From Adiantum capillus-veneris (Eukaryota; Streptophyta; Polypodiopsida; Polypodiales; Pteridaceae), in NCBI GenBank assembly GCA_014529385.2, contig CM043945.1, positions 153,265,741 through 153,329,740 on the forward strand: a stretch of 64,000 nt of DNA. The letters are read 5' to 3'. Shown here one piece after another: positions 1 through 12,410 of this stretch (positions are counted from its first letter, which is position 1; the number at the start of each line of letters is the position of its first letter). The notes beneath the pieces were generated by a model that was not told the origin of the DNA, did not search any database, and saw nothing but the letters and a program-made list of their open reading frames with translations. A program made the translations under genes and the position numbers.

Positions 1-455
1 CTCCGTTTTATCACCACACAGATATCATTTTGAACATGGTCCTATAGACATATACTTCTATCTTTTATGCAGGAACTCGCTTTTGATGAAGGTAAGTATA
101 TAGGGGTGAATTCACAACTGTCAAGTATTTTTTGATGCTTCTTGAAACAAATGTTTACTTTGAAATTAGTTCAATGAATGTTAAAAGATCCTTAATACTC
201 AAGTGGGGGTCTTGGATGAGATGGAAATAGACTCGCCTTTTGAGAATTGATCCAATTTACAAAGGAGATGCTATCCGATTTTTTCTGGAATTAAATAATG
301 TGAACATTTTCATAAATAAATGGCTCATTCTTTAAACTTAATATAGATCCTTGTTATGGTGTTAGTTTTCGTTGTAATTTTTTACACCAATAACAAGGGG
401 AGGGAGTTGTTGACACCTATCTTTCCAAGTAATGCCAGTTCTAACAGCTTTGTGT
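1..455 (+). repeat. Left arm of an inverted repeat: 3' end of an LTR retroelement
   Basis: This stretch matches, as reverse complement, 7267-9077. Both copies contain a purine-rich tract (AAGGGGAGGGAG, here 395-406) followed by a TG-start sequence (TGTTGACACC from 408). That arrangement looks like a polypurine tract next to the start of a 3' LTR. The similarity fades after the block ending in CAGTTCTAACAGC, near 455, and on the left it runs off the window edge. No coding sequence is recognisable. The element family is inferred only from the polypurine-tract-plus-TG layout. The copy is important because it preserves the empty target site of the 1340-bp element found in the other arm. Confidence 0.55.
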
Positions 456-1494
456 TTCTTGGAAGGTGACAGGTAAGAGATTCTTCCTTGGGATTACAAT
501 GACAACTTCAACAATAACCAAAAGATCTTCCAATGTAACAACTGGATCCTTCTCCAGGTAGATGTAGTGGAAGCTCATCCCAAAGGGTGGACACACAGAG
601 ATATAACACTAAGATATCAATTTGTAATTATCAAAGATCAAATTTTTTATCTAAATGATTGTATTAACCATTAGATATAGAATGTTGTATTGGTGTATAT
701 GAAATGATAGTTGAGGTTTATGAAATTTTGTGTTAAAATTTTGTTATTTAATATATTATTTAATACAATTGTCTAAGTATGGTTCAATTATGAGGGGATT
801 TTCATACTTTAAACTACACTCCTTTTCCCTACTAGTCTTTGGTAGAACTAGTGCCATACTTAACAATTGGAATTAGATAATATATTAGATAATAATATAG
901 CTACTCCAACTGATCCTGACTTCAATCAAATGGTTTTTGTCAAGATATGGGTATTCATACGAAGGATTGGATTACCTGCTGTCTATTACAAGTTACATTA
1001 TTACTAGCTTGATCCACCCAATCCAAAGGGATGGGTCGGGGCTCTCAGCTCCTAAATTGGCCAAGCATCTATATGCTTACATATAATCCATATACTGTAA
1101 TCAATGTCCACCCTCGAGCATGTATGGAATTTCAAGTGATTTTTATCTTGTAGGATCGGAGTATTGTATAGTAACCACCATGAGGGTGACACATCAACCA
1201 AAATCATGAGATGTTAGATATGTTGTTTTCTTAGTACCTTATTCTCCTCCCTTGAGGACCCCTTTATCATACAACAATTGGTTTTCTTACATCTATACCC
1301 GGCTAAACACATTACAGATGGGTAATCTCACATCTAAACCTTTTTAACACAGTACAGGTAATTGAGCTATAAACAATGAATTTTTTTGGAAGCATTTACT
1401 ACAATTGGTGGAGGATTGGTCCACTTGGTGGACCATCCTCCACCAAGTGGCTCTCTCCTCTAGGATGGGGGAGGCCACACAAACACACACACAT

Positions 1495-1538
<44 letters not shown>

Positions 1539-3150
1539 GCACACGCGCGCAACTTATCTAGCTGACAATTCCTTGCCTAACCCTTGGCTGACTGCTTCCC
1601 TCTTTGTTGATCTCGCTCTTGCTATCTGGACGGCAGTGACTTTGTTAAACCTTGGTTGGCTATAGATAAAGCTTGAACGCATTGGTATACTTTATCCATA
1701 ATCTGTTCAGTTTGGAAAATAATGATCCATCACACACACACACAAACACGCCCACACACACACACACACATTATTGAGTCAACAGACAGTGGCATATTAT
1801 CATATAATCTAGTAGCCCTCTAAGTATATGATGCCTTAAATACCCCTCTGAGTATATGATGCCTTAAATACCCTCTCAGGTCTAATACACACACACAAAA
1901 ACTTTATAGACTAGACAATTACTCTACTTGCCCTTAGCCAACTATAGCTAGGCCTTTTCCGCCTTCATTTTGAAGGAAATCTATGACAAACATGGCCTAT
2001 GATCCTTCTACCACTCAAGGATACATTAAGCTATGCATTTTTGACTCCCTTTGTGAGGTCCCCAACCCGCCAATACCAAGATCGGGATGGGATCCTTGAC
2101 AGGTCTCTAGGTCTGATAAAAATCAGAGTCTTTAAACAAGAAAAATCCAAGGAATAGACCTTTACCATTGACAATGGCCTGGGTCTATAGCCTTAGAATA
2201 AGACCTAGTCATGTCTTGCAGCGGAAACGGGACAACATATTAAAAGTCCAAAAAACTATAGTGGCCCTATAAAACTGCCACAAATTGGGCTAAATTATCC
2301 TCAACCAACACTTCTTTCCCCCGTAGCATATGGGAGGGCACAGCCGCTGGTGGACTCCTCTTCCAAGTGAAGAAGTTGTCTAAACATTTTAGTGCGCAGG
2401 GATGGAGAGTTACCTGACTAATCAAGTCCACCCATCCATGATTGAAAGCCTTAGTCAATCCCCACTAACCACCCCGCACTCACACATGATTCTTTTGTTT
2501 TCTAATTACTATCACATTGTTTTAACACTTAAAAATAATAGTTTCTTTTAACGTTCCGTCATAGTAATTCCTTCAACCAATTATTAAAGACAACATTGAA
2601 AGAATTCTTTTAGAAAACAAACATCTTTAAACTTAAGACAGGGTACTATCAATCAAAATATTCTCCATAATAACCCTGACGAGTACTTTTATTGTCTCAA
2701 GACCACCTAAGGGTGAAAAAAAACGGCACCCATTCCTTATTCACAATCCAGAGTGGATAAACCCCCACCCAAGGTTCTGGGTGCCCATACAACCGGGCGG
2801 CTCCCCTAGGATAAAAATGGTATCCTAACTTATGTAGAAACATCAAGACATGACATGGAGTAGAAACTCATCTTTCATGGGGGTAACCAACTTATCCGTG
2901 GCTGGAAAGCCATCATTATCATCAATTTATACCAAGGAGTTGGAGGTGTCTTGAGACAAGTTGTCTTAAGGATGATCAATCATATCTTTCCTAATTCAAC
3001 GAGTTTTAACCCAAACAATTCTTTCTTACATTATAAACAAATGCACGTTGGAAGTCACCTTCCATTTTTGTTCAATTATTCCTTTTCTGATTCTTACTCA
3101 CTCCTTACGCATGCAATGTTAACTTATAAAAGAAATTAAACTATTTAAAG
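456..3150. other. No gene recognised; AT-rich repeat-derived sequence with two CA microsatellites
   Basis: No reading frame with recognisable motifs is seen on either strand. A (CA)n tract occupies about 1482-1551 and a second one 1731-1770. A short near-duplicate block about AGTATATGATGCCTTAAATA occurs twice near 1820-1875. The rest looks like decayed transposon sequence. Confidence 0.5.
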
Positions 3151-3152
3151 AC

Positions 3153-3338
3153 TTAATTGAATAATGGGAAACCCACCTGGGACTGATCGGCCATTTGCTG
3201 CTGCGCTGGCGTCTGAAGACTCTCCTCTGTAGGCCTACTACTAGACCCAACTTCATTGTTGTGTGACGCTCTAGTTCTTTTTAGAGCTCTGCCCTCATCA
3301 TCAGATGTAGGATTGGCTAGGGTCCTTTTAGGTGCCAT
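3153..3338 (-). CDS. Short ORF resembling a retroelement gag N-terminus (61 codons, uncertain)
   Basis: The ORF starts at an ATG read from 3338 downward. The product begins MAPKRT and is rich in Arg/Lys, Ser and Gln, with a basic patch (ALKRTRASHNN) and a Gln run. Such an N-terminus is common in plant Gypsy gag proteins, but it is not diagnostic. The candidate LTR promoter on the same strand (TATA at 5258-5265) lies upstream, with a tandem-repeat-rich stretch between. A retroelement leader followed by gag is therefore plausible. No continuation of gag is recognisable below 3153, so if this is real it is a fragment. Confidence 0.25.
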   Translation of the reverse strand: MAPKRTLANPTSDDEGRALKRTRASHNNEVGSSSRPTEESLQTPAQQQMADQSQVGFPLFN

Positions 3339-3829
3339 AACTTCTTATTCCTTATAAAAAGGACGTCTAATCATTAGGTAAATTATCAAAAAGCTAAACT
3401 TAACCTTTGTATCCAATTTTATCCAAATCTAGGTTAAATTTATAGTCTTAATTGGTAAATTCTTGACCTAGTAATTTCTTTTTTGCCTATATAGGCATGA
3501 TAACTTGCTCCCCATCTTCCCTAAGGGTTTTCTAAGCTCTTCTAATTTTCTATATCTTTTTTCTAATTTTCCCATCAAATTTTTAAGCTTGGAATCTGCT
3601 TATTTTGAGCTTAATATTATTTCTATTTATTTTCTCTTAAAGATTTATTTCCTCAACTTTATATCATAGGTTTACACTTATTATAATTTTCCTAAAAACT
3701 TTTGATCGCAAAGTCTATATATTTTAATTAATCTTTTGCTAAAAGTAAGACTTTTGGTCAATTGTAATTTTCTAAACTCATTAGTTAACTTTGCTATAAT
3801 TATCACAAGTAGATAAGGATGTTTGTAAC

Positions 3830-4870
3830 CTCTGGTAATTATCTTTTGATTTTTCAACTCAATTATCTAATTTCCATCTTTAAGTTTCAGCTAAAATTAG
3901 TATAATTTGACTTAGATAAATATCTATACTTATTTTCTAGCCTTGACATAATTATCACGGACTCTTTATCATGTACTCTAACTTTGATAAATAGCATGTA
4001 GTCATCTAACATGATTTAATAATTTCCCCTTTACTTTTTATCTAAAATTAGTATAATTTGATGCAAATAAATATCTATACTAATTTTCTAACCTTGACAT
4101 ACTTATCATGGACTTTTTATCATGTATTCTAACCCTTATAAATAGAATGTAATCATATAACATGATTTACTAATTTCTCCCTTTAATTTTCTCTTAAAAA
4201 CATTGTTTCTTGACTAAGATAATTAGTTAAGCTAGTTATCATGGGTTCATTAAGATGTATTTTAACTCTAAAAAATGATTTCAAAGCTATTTAGTCTAAT
4301 TTGCTAATTTTTCCCTTTAATATTCCCTTAAAAACAGTGTTTTTCTACTAAAATAATTAGCTAAACTAATTATCTATAGTTAAAATAAGTATCATGGGTT
4401 CCTTAAGATGTGTTTTACCTCTAAAAAATTATCTCAAAGATTTTTAGTCTAATTTTCCATTTGCCCCCTTTAATTTTCCCTTTAAAACAGTGTTTTTCTA
4501 CTAAGGTAATTAGCTAAACTAATTATCTATGGTTAAGATAATTGTCATGGGTTCCCTAAGATGTATTTTACGTTTAAAAATTATCTCAAATCTTTTTAGT
4601 TTAATTTTTTATTTTCCCCCTTTAAGTTTCCCTTCAAAACATTGCTTTTCTACTAATATAATTAGCTAAACTAATTATTTGTGGTTAAGATAATTATCAC
4701 GGACTCCCTAAGATGTGTTTTAGCTCTGAAAATTACCTCAAATCTTTTTAGTTGAATTCTCTACTTTCCCCCTTTAATTCTCCCTTAAAAACAATGTAAT
4801 TCTGCTTAAATAATTACAAACATTATTCAAAAAATTAAGAGATAGTTTTCCTAGCATCTTGATAGTCTAA
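3830..4870. repeat. Degenerate tandem array with ~152-bp period (about 6-7 units)
   Basis: Landmarks recur at a near-constant spacing. The block CTAAAATTAGTATAATTTGA is at about 3891 and 4042. A CA(G/T)TGT-type block preceding TTTTTCTACTA-like sequence is at about 4201, 4335, 4488, 4640 and 4792. Each unit also carries variants of TCATGGGTTCCNTAAGATG and ATCTCAAATCTTTTTAGT. Spacing is 151-153 bp except for one 134-bp step. The array is AT-rich, non-coding, and lies between a putative LTR promoter and a possible gag start on the minus strand. Confidence 0.75.
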
Positions 4871-5257
4871 TATAGCTTTGATAATTATCTTATCTCAATC
4901 TAAGTTTAAACTAGTATAATTATCATTAATTTATGATTAAAATGATTTTAGTCCTAATATAAGATAATAATTAATTAGATTAGTATCCTTAAGCTTAATC
5001 TAAATAATCCGTAGAGAATTAAGAATTAGGAGAGAATTTTAGGGTGTAAGTAAGTTTAATCTTCTTAATTAATTGGATTAATTAAGAAAATATAAGTAGA
5101 TCAACATAATTCTACTAATTAAATAGTTTCAGTGCTGATTACCGTAGGTTAACCAACTTGAGTTTTGCTCTCTAGTGATTTCTGAGTAGAGATCTCTCTA
5201 TGTGAGAGAGAAATGGCCAGAACTCCGAGTCTCCTCAAAATGTGAAGCAAGGGGTCT

Positions 5258-5265
5258 TATTTATA
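5258..5265 (-). promoter_or_regulatory. TATA box (TATAAATA) of a probable LTR, minus strand
   Basis: On the minus strand the motif reads CCTATAAATAAGACCCC, a strong plant TATA context. It is followed downstream by a leader-like stretch with a GA-rich segment. The surrounding sequence is typical of an LTR U3/R junction. The LTR boundaries were not resolved, so the assignment to an LTR is inference. Confidence 0.4.
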
Positions 5266-5299
5266 GGTTTCTGGGCACTCATAAGCTCTCATAGGCTGA

Positions 5300-7266
5300 A
5301 AATGGAAGTTTCTTGCAGCTCAAGCAGCCCTACAGCTCAAGATGGTGTCCCTTGCTTCTAATTGTCAGTGATGACCCCTCCCATCACCTGCCAGCTTTAA
5401 AATATCAATTCCGCTATATTTTGACATTTTTTTGCTTAATTGATAAATATCCGGTAAATATTTGGGAGGCCTTTAGTAAAGTCTATGCTTAAATGATTAC
5501 TGCAACCATTCAATTTTTCTTAATAATTTAATTTACATTGAATGTTTCGGGAGGACTAGCGGGGTTAGTTTTGTTTCGAATTTAAATATGAAATTTCTAG
5601 CCTAGGGTTTGTTGTGCTTAAGATTCCAAAAATATCATTTTTAATTGCTTTTGAAATAGTGCGTTACCTGTTTGTAAGTCCATTGCTTTCCCCTAAAACT
5701 TTGAGTTCATCCCTCTACAGCTAGAAAGGTGGAGACCTTACACCCTTCCCCAAGAATTCTATGCAATGTTTTCTGATCATGTACTCTAATTGCCAACTAT
5801 TGTGCAACCTGTGATCCTTGTCCAACTAAAGGATGCATCAAGTTACGTCTCATGTCTTGAGTTGAGCAAGGTTCATAGCCCATATCTTGATACGCTCTCT
5901 CATCTTATAGGTCTCAATGACAACTAGTGGGAATTATACGTATATGAACTGGTTTCGAGCCCCTTCTCTCTCCCCACACACATGTGCAATTGATATAGTG
6001 AATAATAACAATGATTATCATGATTGAGGAGTGGATATGTCTCTCCTACTCAACACATGGATGCTGCTCAATAAATAGGAGTTCACATACCTATAGTGAA
6101 CATCATAGAGCATAGACATCATTTACTCGGTTTTTTTTTTAAAGGATGGTCCACATGGGATTGCATAATAAAGACATGTATGCAAGGTTTGTTGTATCAA
6201 ATTTCTTTATAAAAAAAAGTGACATCGAGTAATGTGGACAACAACTCTTGCCAGTTGGAAGTGGAGGTACACGCACATGGTGCACTTGGGTTAGGTTGAT
6301 GGTTATGAGCAAGTGCATACCCTAGTATGATCAACTTTATCCCTATACACCTGGTTCGGGGTTGTTTCCCTCTTGTAATCTCACTATACATGCATGCACA
6401 TTGGTGGATATTCTTGCTTCCCTCCTCACCCTCAATAAACAAATATTTCAATTTCTATCAAATTCAATTTCTGTCGCTTACGAGCTACACTCTATTCCTT
6501 TACCCAATTGAGATGCACAAAAGCGGTAGGCCATCCTTATGCAAGGGTCATCGCTCATGCGTTATCCTTTACCTTGTTGCTCACATCGGTGGAGAGAAAA
6601 ACCACACAAACTGTTCGCAACTACCTCAAACTCGAGTCTGGGTATGGCCCTCACAAGCGGACCCCCTTGGGTTGGCATTCGAGATAGTTTGGAGTCCTGT
6701 CTGAGTGTCGGTCCCAAGTGAGAGGGATACCTGTAGATAGATCTACGTCATTCCTTGGAACGGTCTGGAGGACTGAAGGAGGTGCGTAGGTTCGAGTCTG
6801 GGGTATGGCCCTCTCATTTGTGAGATTACTTTGAGAACATAGTGGGTGAACTTAATTGATGGTAGCAACATAAATCTAGTACTTAATTAACTTGGCATGG
6901 ACAATACTTTTGCAAGCAAGAGAGAGTATTAGAGAACATGACAATAGTTGAGGACCTGATTTACTTGGAGCCGGTCCCCCCTCCAAAAGTTGTTTATATT
7001 ATAGATTCTCCCATCAAGGGAAACTTGGTACAATACAATCTTTGTGTTCCTTGTGACCTTGGTGATGCTATGAAGATGGAAAGCTTCATGCATCATGAGC
7101 ATAACATAAACTTTGCAAAAAGAATTAACTATCCCGAGCCTCAGTCCCAAGGCCTCAAACACCTTGAAGGTGGAGAGACCTAGCGGGGAATGAGGGTAGG
7201 GAAGAGAAAGAAGACTCATCCATAGGAGAAAGAAATAGCTTTTCACTTCTCATCACTCTTCTTGCT
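5300..7266. other. No recognised gene; contains a tRNA-like B-box motif near 6793
   Basis: An open frame at 6938-7183 on the plus strand encodes 81 residues (starting MTIVEDLIYLEP) with no motif I recognise. A block around CGAGTCTGGGGTATGGCCCT occurs twice (about 6634 and 6796). The second is preceded by GTAGGTTCGAGTC, which fits an RNA polymerase III B box. The remainder looks non-coding. Confidence 0.4.
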
Positions 7267-9077
7267 ATGCTGTCAGAACTGGCATTACTAGGAAGATAGG
7301 TGTCAAAAACTCCCTCCCCTTGTTATTGGTGTCAAAAACTACAACGAAAACTAACACTGTAACAAAGATCTAATATTAAGTTTAAAGAATGATCCATTTA
7401 TTTATGATAATGTTTACATCATTTAATTCCAAAAAAATCGAACAACATCTCCTTTGTAAATTGGATCAATTCTCAAAAGTCCAATCGACTGCCATCTCAT
7501 CCAAGACCCCCACTTGAGGATTAAGGCTCTTTTAACACTAGAATGGTAACAGGACACTTTTATGTCTTTGGACACTTTTGTGTCCTGTTAAGTGACCATG
7601 TTGCTTGAGTTATTTGAAGAGTATGAAAATGAATTTCTAGGTGCTATATATCCACAAATTTGCCTTATGAGCTGAAAAAAACTTAGAATTTTTTTTTGAG
7701 TATCGATCTCACCATCAACCTTACTCTTGCACAACATTTTTGAACCTAAACTGTGTGAAAAAACGGGTCCTGTTTTTGGTTTTTTTTTCAATTTTTGGCA
7801 ACTACACCACTCTAAACTTCATGTTTGTGAGGTTTAGATGGCTAGAGGTTAGGCCTTCATAGTTCCCAACATGTTTTGATGCTTGTAGAGAGAGCTAAGT
7901 GTTAAAATTGAAAGTTATGACCAATTTACAAGAATTGCATAATCCTGTTTTTTGGCCAAAATTAGCACTTTTATGATTTTTTTGGTGGCTTTCTTGATAT
8001 CCAAATTCAATTTTGATTGTGTAAGTGTAATGTATAACATAAAGTTAATATTCCTTGAGTTTTGGGGGACCTAATATGCTATATAGCATAGTATATGATG
8101 ATGGTTGAGTTTTTTGATTTGCTGAAGAATACGATACATTTTAGAGTAGCAAGTATAACTTTCTCAATATTGCTAGCTTCTTAGGCCAATTGTGTGTATT
8201 TTGTAGGTAGTAACCATATCTAATCATAGACTACAAACTTGGCTAGATATTGAGTAGTTTCTATGGGTTTCTAGAGGTCATAATGCTAAACCCAGTTTTT
8301 TCATGTTTGCTGTATTTAGCACTTTATCATTGCCCCCAAGGTTCCAATTGTAAGAGATCCATTATCCTTTTGACATGCTCCATGGCTCCTTTTGAATCCA
8401 GAGGCCCAAAGGGAACTAAGAAAACATGTATATAGTATATGTATTGAGCGTGACTATAGAAACTTTGATGATAGATCCGCAGAATGGTAAAAATGCAACT
8501 TTTTCGTACTTTTTTTTTTTGCCCAAAAAAATTTAGTGAGGTAAATGCAACCATATGTTTTGGTCACCAACCCATTAAAGTTAACGGGGCATTTTATCTC
8601 ATGTCATACAAAAATCTCCACTCTTATTTATATGCAATCAACCGTAAGAAATTGCTGTTTTGGGCAAAATGCACCGGTCCATCAACTTTGAAGGCTTGTA
8701 GTGACCAAGGGATGAGAAAAATTACAAGTTTCTCATTTTTTCCATATGTAGTACTTATTGAACTATAAGCTCATGAAAGGATTTTTCAAAATGAGTGGAT
8801 CTACTATGGTTTTGGAATTTTTTCCCAAAACCCTGAAAAGACACTTTTATGTCCTGTTAGGTTACCATTCTAGTGTTAACATTCATTGAACTAAAACATT
8901 TGTTTCAAGAATTATAAATTTATCCACCAAGAAGGGATAGCATCAAATAATAGTTTATAGTTGTGAATTCACTTCTATATACTTATATTCATCAAAAGTG
9001 AGTTCTTGCATACAAAGATAGAATTTTATGTCTATAGGGCCATTTTCAAAATGATCTCTATGTGATAAAAGAGAGGA
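7267..9077 (-). repeat. Right arm of the inverted repeat, interrupted by a 1340-bp insertion
   Basis: Read on the minus strand this repeats 1-455: the same polypurine tract (7310-7320), the same TTGACACCTATC junction and the same flanking internal sequence. It differs by scattered substitutions and by insertion of the element at 7536-8875. Two solo 3' ends, or two elements of one family in opposite orientation, would explain the arrangement. Confidence 0.6.
7536..8875. mobile_element. 1340-bp non-autonomous DNA transposon with CACTAG...CTAGTG termini and TTAA target duplication
   Basis: The left end reads CACTAGAATGGTAAC and the right end is its exact inverse complement (15 bp). Both are followed inward by variants of AACAGGACA. 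TTAA flanks the element on both sides (7532-7535 and 8876-8879). The uninterrupted counterpart in the left arm near 180-200 has a single TTAA at the matching place, so the insertion and its 4-bp duplication are directly visible. The left end also contains a local palindrome of AACAGGACAC type. No transposase motif is seen inside, so mobilisation would need enzymes from elsewhere. The termini look like the CACTA superfamily, but that group normally makes 3-bp duplications. TTAA duplications are typical of piggyBac, and TTA/TAA of PIF/Harbinger, so the superfamily is left open. Confidence 0.85.
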
Positions 9078-9079
9078 AT

Positions 9080-10650
9080 TTCTGTAAAAAATCAGCCAGA
9101 GTTTTGTTTATAAAATGGATCAATTTCACACTACCCACATCTCTCTTTGAGAGATACATCACTTGAGGAGTTTTAAAAATCAACCAACCACACTCAAGTT
9201 ATCACATTGGCACTATTTGGTATCTATATGCCAATGGTACCATGCCATTACCAGCTTTCCACATTATAAATCAAGCAGTATGTCGAATTATGATATTATT
9301 ATGAATTCTATTGACAAGAACTTATCTTGCATAAACTTAAATAAACATTATGGCCATAGGGCAACGAAATTAAAGATCAAACCTATCAGTAGATGCATGT
9401 TTGTCAAGCACCAAAACAGTCTAAACTAGTATGTTGGTTAAAGACTCAAGGTGCCATATATTTTCAACTCTTGGTGATTTCGTTCAAGCTCCGTCCTATT
9501 TGTATCGCATGAAATGTGCAAATTCTACCCTTATCATGGTATGAAACTGTTGCAGTAGGATACAAGTGCATACGATTGAGAGGAGGGCACAAGGGTGCAA
9601 GGGGTGGTTTGGGACAAGGGAAGTTAGAACATTGAGTGTGTGTGTGTGTGTGTGTGTGCGCGCCTTAACAAAGCCAAAGAAAGCACTATATCCTCATGAT
9701 CAATAAGTTGTTGAGCATACAACCACGTAAAATTTGCCCAAAGTGACTCTCCTATTCCCAAAGTAACAATCTTATCATTATGAGCTATCTTTAGATTCTA
9801 TTCAGTAGATTAAGGAAATTCATCAAAATGTATTTTAAAAAAACCACTAGAATATATACTTTCTGCCGGACTGAGTAGGTGCAGATGAACCTATCTGGAC
9901 GATGTTGTTTTTAATGATTTTTGAAGCAGATGTTGTGTGTCAGAGCATATGTAGCAAGAGCCCAAATATACTCCACACGAGATACCACAAGGGATACAAT
10001 CTTGCTTGCCAATATGATTTTTTGTATGCACTGAGACACATAAGAACTTGAGGAGGGTGCTTCCAAGTATTGTTTTCATGCTCGCCAACAGAGCGTAGAG
10101 GGTGCTTTGAGTATTGGAGGAGGCATAAGGATGAAAGACTACTCCAATCCCTGTTTGCATGAGACATTCATAGGATATGGCAAGCCAAGATGCGAGCATA
10201 ACTCACTTCTCTATTGATATCATCCATCTAATACCATGTTCTTGACAGTTAAGGATTCCATACTGACTTTTCAATTAAATCTTGCAATATCTCCTCCCTT
10301 GAATACCCAATTTATTTCCTCCATCCTTATTTCTCTTATATCTATAGCTTAATGTCTCATCTTTCACTTGGTAATCAGATATTTCACGTATCATAACAAC
10401 TAGACTTGTAAAACACCATATACGATTTGAATCTCAAAAAGAATTGACTGACTAGTGATGCTTGAATTCCATAAATATGATAACTGATTACATCCACATT
10501 ACATCAAAAGTGCCACTGATATCTTGAAGAATAATTATAAATTGTTCCGAAGAACCAACCAAAAATATGATCAAGGATTTGGACAAAAGGGAGATATTGA
10601 TTTGATTCCAAAAGATCCACAGTACCTGAATGCAAGCTTACAAAATTTCC
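9080..10650. other. No recognised gene; (TG)n tract at 9635-9660
   Basis: Two open frames occur here: 9163-9429 plus, and 9891-10199 minus, the latter read as MLASWLAISYECLMQ and onward. They show no motif I can assign. The minus-strand frame has a coding feel, but it may be a retroelement remnant. Confidence 0.35.
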
Positions 10651-10656
10651 CTAGCT

Positions 10657-10905
10657 TTAAGGAGCTGCGTTTGGTTTGACTCTGAGAAAGACGTGTTCGC
10701 CTTCGCTAAAGCTTATAGCGGAGCGATAAGGATCAACGTAGCTCTTCTGCCTATCACTAGCTCTCTGCAGGTTGTCTCTTGATCCATCTCTTCGAGGTAG
10801 TAAAGAAAGACCATCTGCCAAGGGATAGTCAATTAAGTGCTCCCTTGGGCTCTGAGCTTGAATCTCATGCACAGGAGGTCCAAAATAGGGGTCTACCTAA
10901 ATTTC
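10657..10905 (-). pseudogene. Ty3/Gypsy integrase C-terminal fragment
   Basis: The minus strand encodes SDRQKSYVDPYR followed by a GEHVFLRVKP motif. This is the conserved segment between the integrase core and the C-terminal chromodomain region of plant Gypsy polyproteins (compare the homologous stretch with GEELFLRV in the element at 32338-38195). The frame ends in a stop just after this motif, and nothing upstream of about 10905 is recognisable. It is an isolated fragment in surroundings without other recognised pol domains. Confidence 0.6.
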
Positions 10906-11692
10906 TTGCTGAACTTCTTCGGATAAAGAAGAGCTAAGGAGTGAATTAGTCAGGGTTGATGAGGACAGGACTACTGGTCAAGAGGTCTTTGTGTCTATTG
11001 AAAGTAGCATCTCTCCCCAACAAAAAAAGAAAGAGCTATCCTCAACTTGAATAAAATACGTAATTGATGAAGCTTCTTGGATACATCTTGCAACTTAACT
11101 TCTTGTTAATGCTTTCAACTTGACTTCTCTCTTACACTTCTTCAACCCCAAAAATTTGCTAATATAATATTGGAGTCATGAGAAATATTTTTAATAAGCT
11201 ATCTTCTTGAATAAGTCATCACATTTGTGGCTTCTTCGATATGCTACTTCCTCTTTATAAGCTATTGGTAATCCCTTCTTTCTCAACACTTGTTATCCTC
11301 TTATTTTTGCGATCTTCACTCTCTTATAACTTAGTCATTTTCTTATCTAATGGCGTCTTGGCAAGAAGACTTGGTTCTTCCTGTATGCATTTCTCACTTG
11401 CAGAGTGCAGATGAGGCAGTTAAAAGATAGTTCTTAGAGCGATACAAAGATCTCCTCTTTCCTCATCCAAATTCTTGTGTAAGCCAGACGATATGGAAGA
11501 CATGGCGACATCTCACAAGAGTGACTCTCTGGGGTAGAGACCATATCCGCAACAATACCCGAATTGCTATGGTTACAGAGGTTCTAAGACTTGGCCCTCG
11601 ATACTACTGTGTCAAAAGGACACGAGATCCTGGGTTCTCCGCCAAGTTATTCATGCTTGTGCAGTTTATCCCCCCCCATTCCGTTATCAGAG
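10906..11692. other. No recognised gene
   Basis: AT-rich sequence with long CTT/TTC-biased stretches. No reading frame with recognisable motifs is seen on either strand. Confidence 0.4.
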
Positions 11693-12020
11693 CTTAAAAC
11701 ATAAAAATACAAGGTAATCACTAAAGCTTACATCTAAGTGCAAAGTTACCATTAAAGCTTAGCTTACGAGTGCAAATCTACCTTTGAAGCTTAACTTTAT
11801 GATGTGTAGATACTCTTATCACTTAACCCTAAATGCAAGGTTTCCATTAAAGCTTAAACTTAAAAATACAAGGTAATCACTAAAGCTTACATCTAAGTGA
11901 AAAGTTACCATTAAAGCTTAACTTATGAGTGAAAATCTACCTTTGAAGCGTAATTTAATGATGCATAACTACCATTAATACTTAACCCTAATTCCAAGGT
12001 TACCATTAAAGCTTAAACCT
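11693..12020. repeat. Tandem repeat, ~159-bp unit, two copies plus a partial third
   Basis: The block AAGGTAATCACTAAAGCTTA starts at 11711 and again at 11870. The intervening unit is repeated with few changes, including CATTAAAGCTTAA, AAATCTACCTTTGAAGC and CACTTAACCCTAA. A third partial copy fades out near 12020. No coding function is indicated. Confidence 0.75.
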
Positions 12021-12410
12021 AAAATGATGCACATAAAACTTCCTAGTATTAAAACACATGGATTAATTAATCCTACCAAAAATGAATATTACCTCCTCTA
12101 AGAAAGAGGGAAGTGGGGTTGAAGTACTTCTTGAAGAGATGTGAGGTTCAAGGAGGAAGGAAAGGGATTTAGGATGAAGAGGAAGGAGAGAGGAGCTTCT
12201 TCACAAAACCCTCAAGGGTTTGTCCTTCAAGAGAGCAAGAGAGGTGGGGGTTTGGCCTTCAAGAAAGGGAGAGAGCAACATAAAGTTTTAATGGAAACCT
12301 TGATTTACTTAAGCATAGTCTTGAGCATGGCAAGTATGCAAGTGGCTTAGCAATATATGTGTACAAATACAAAGGAGAGGGGGTGCTTATATAGGAAATG
12401 GTGGGTGGAA

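Noticed and set aside
9891-10199. 102-codon minus-strand ORF considered as a Copia RNase H remnant
   Set aside because: The expected catalytic and surrounding motifs were not found in any frame, so the assignment was dropped.
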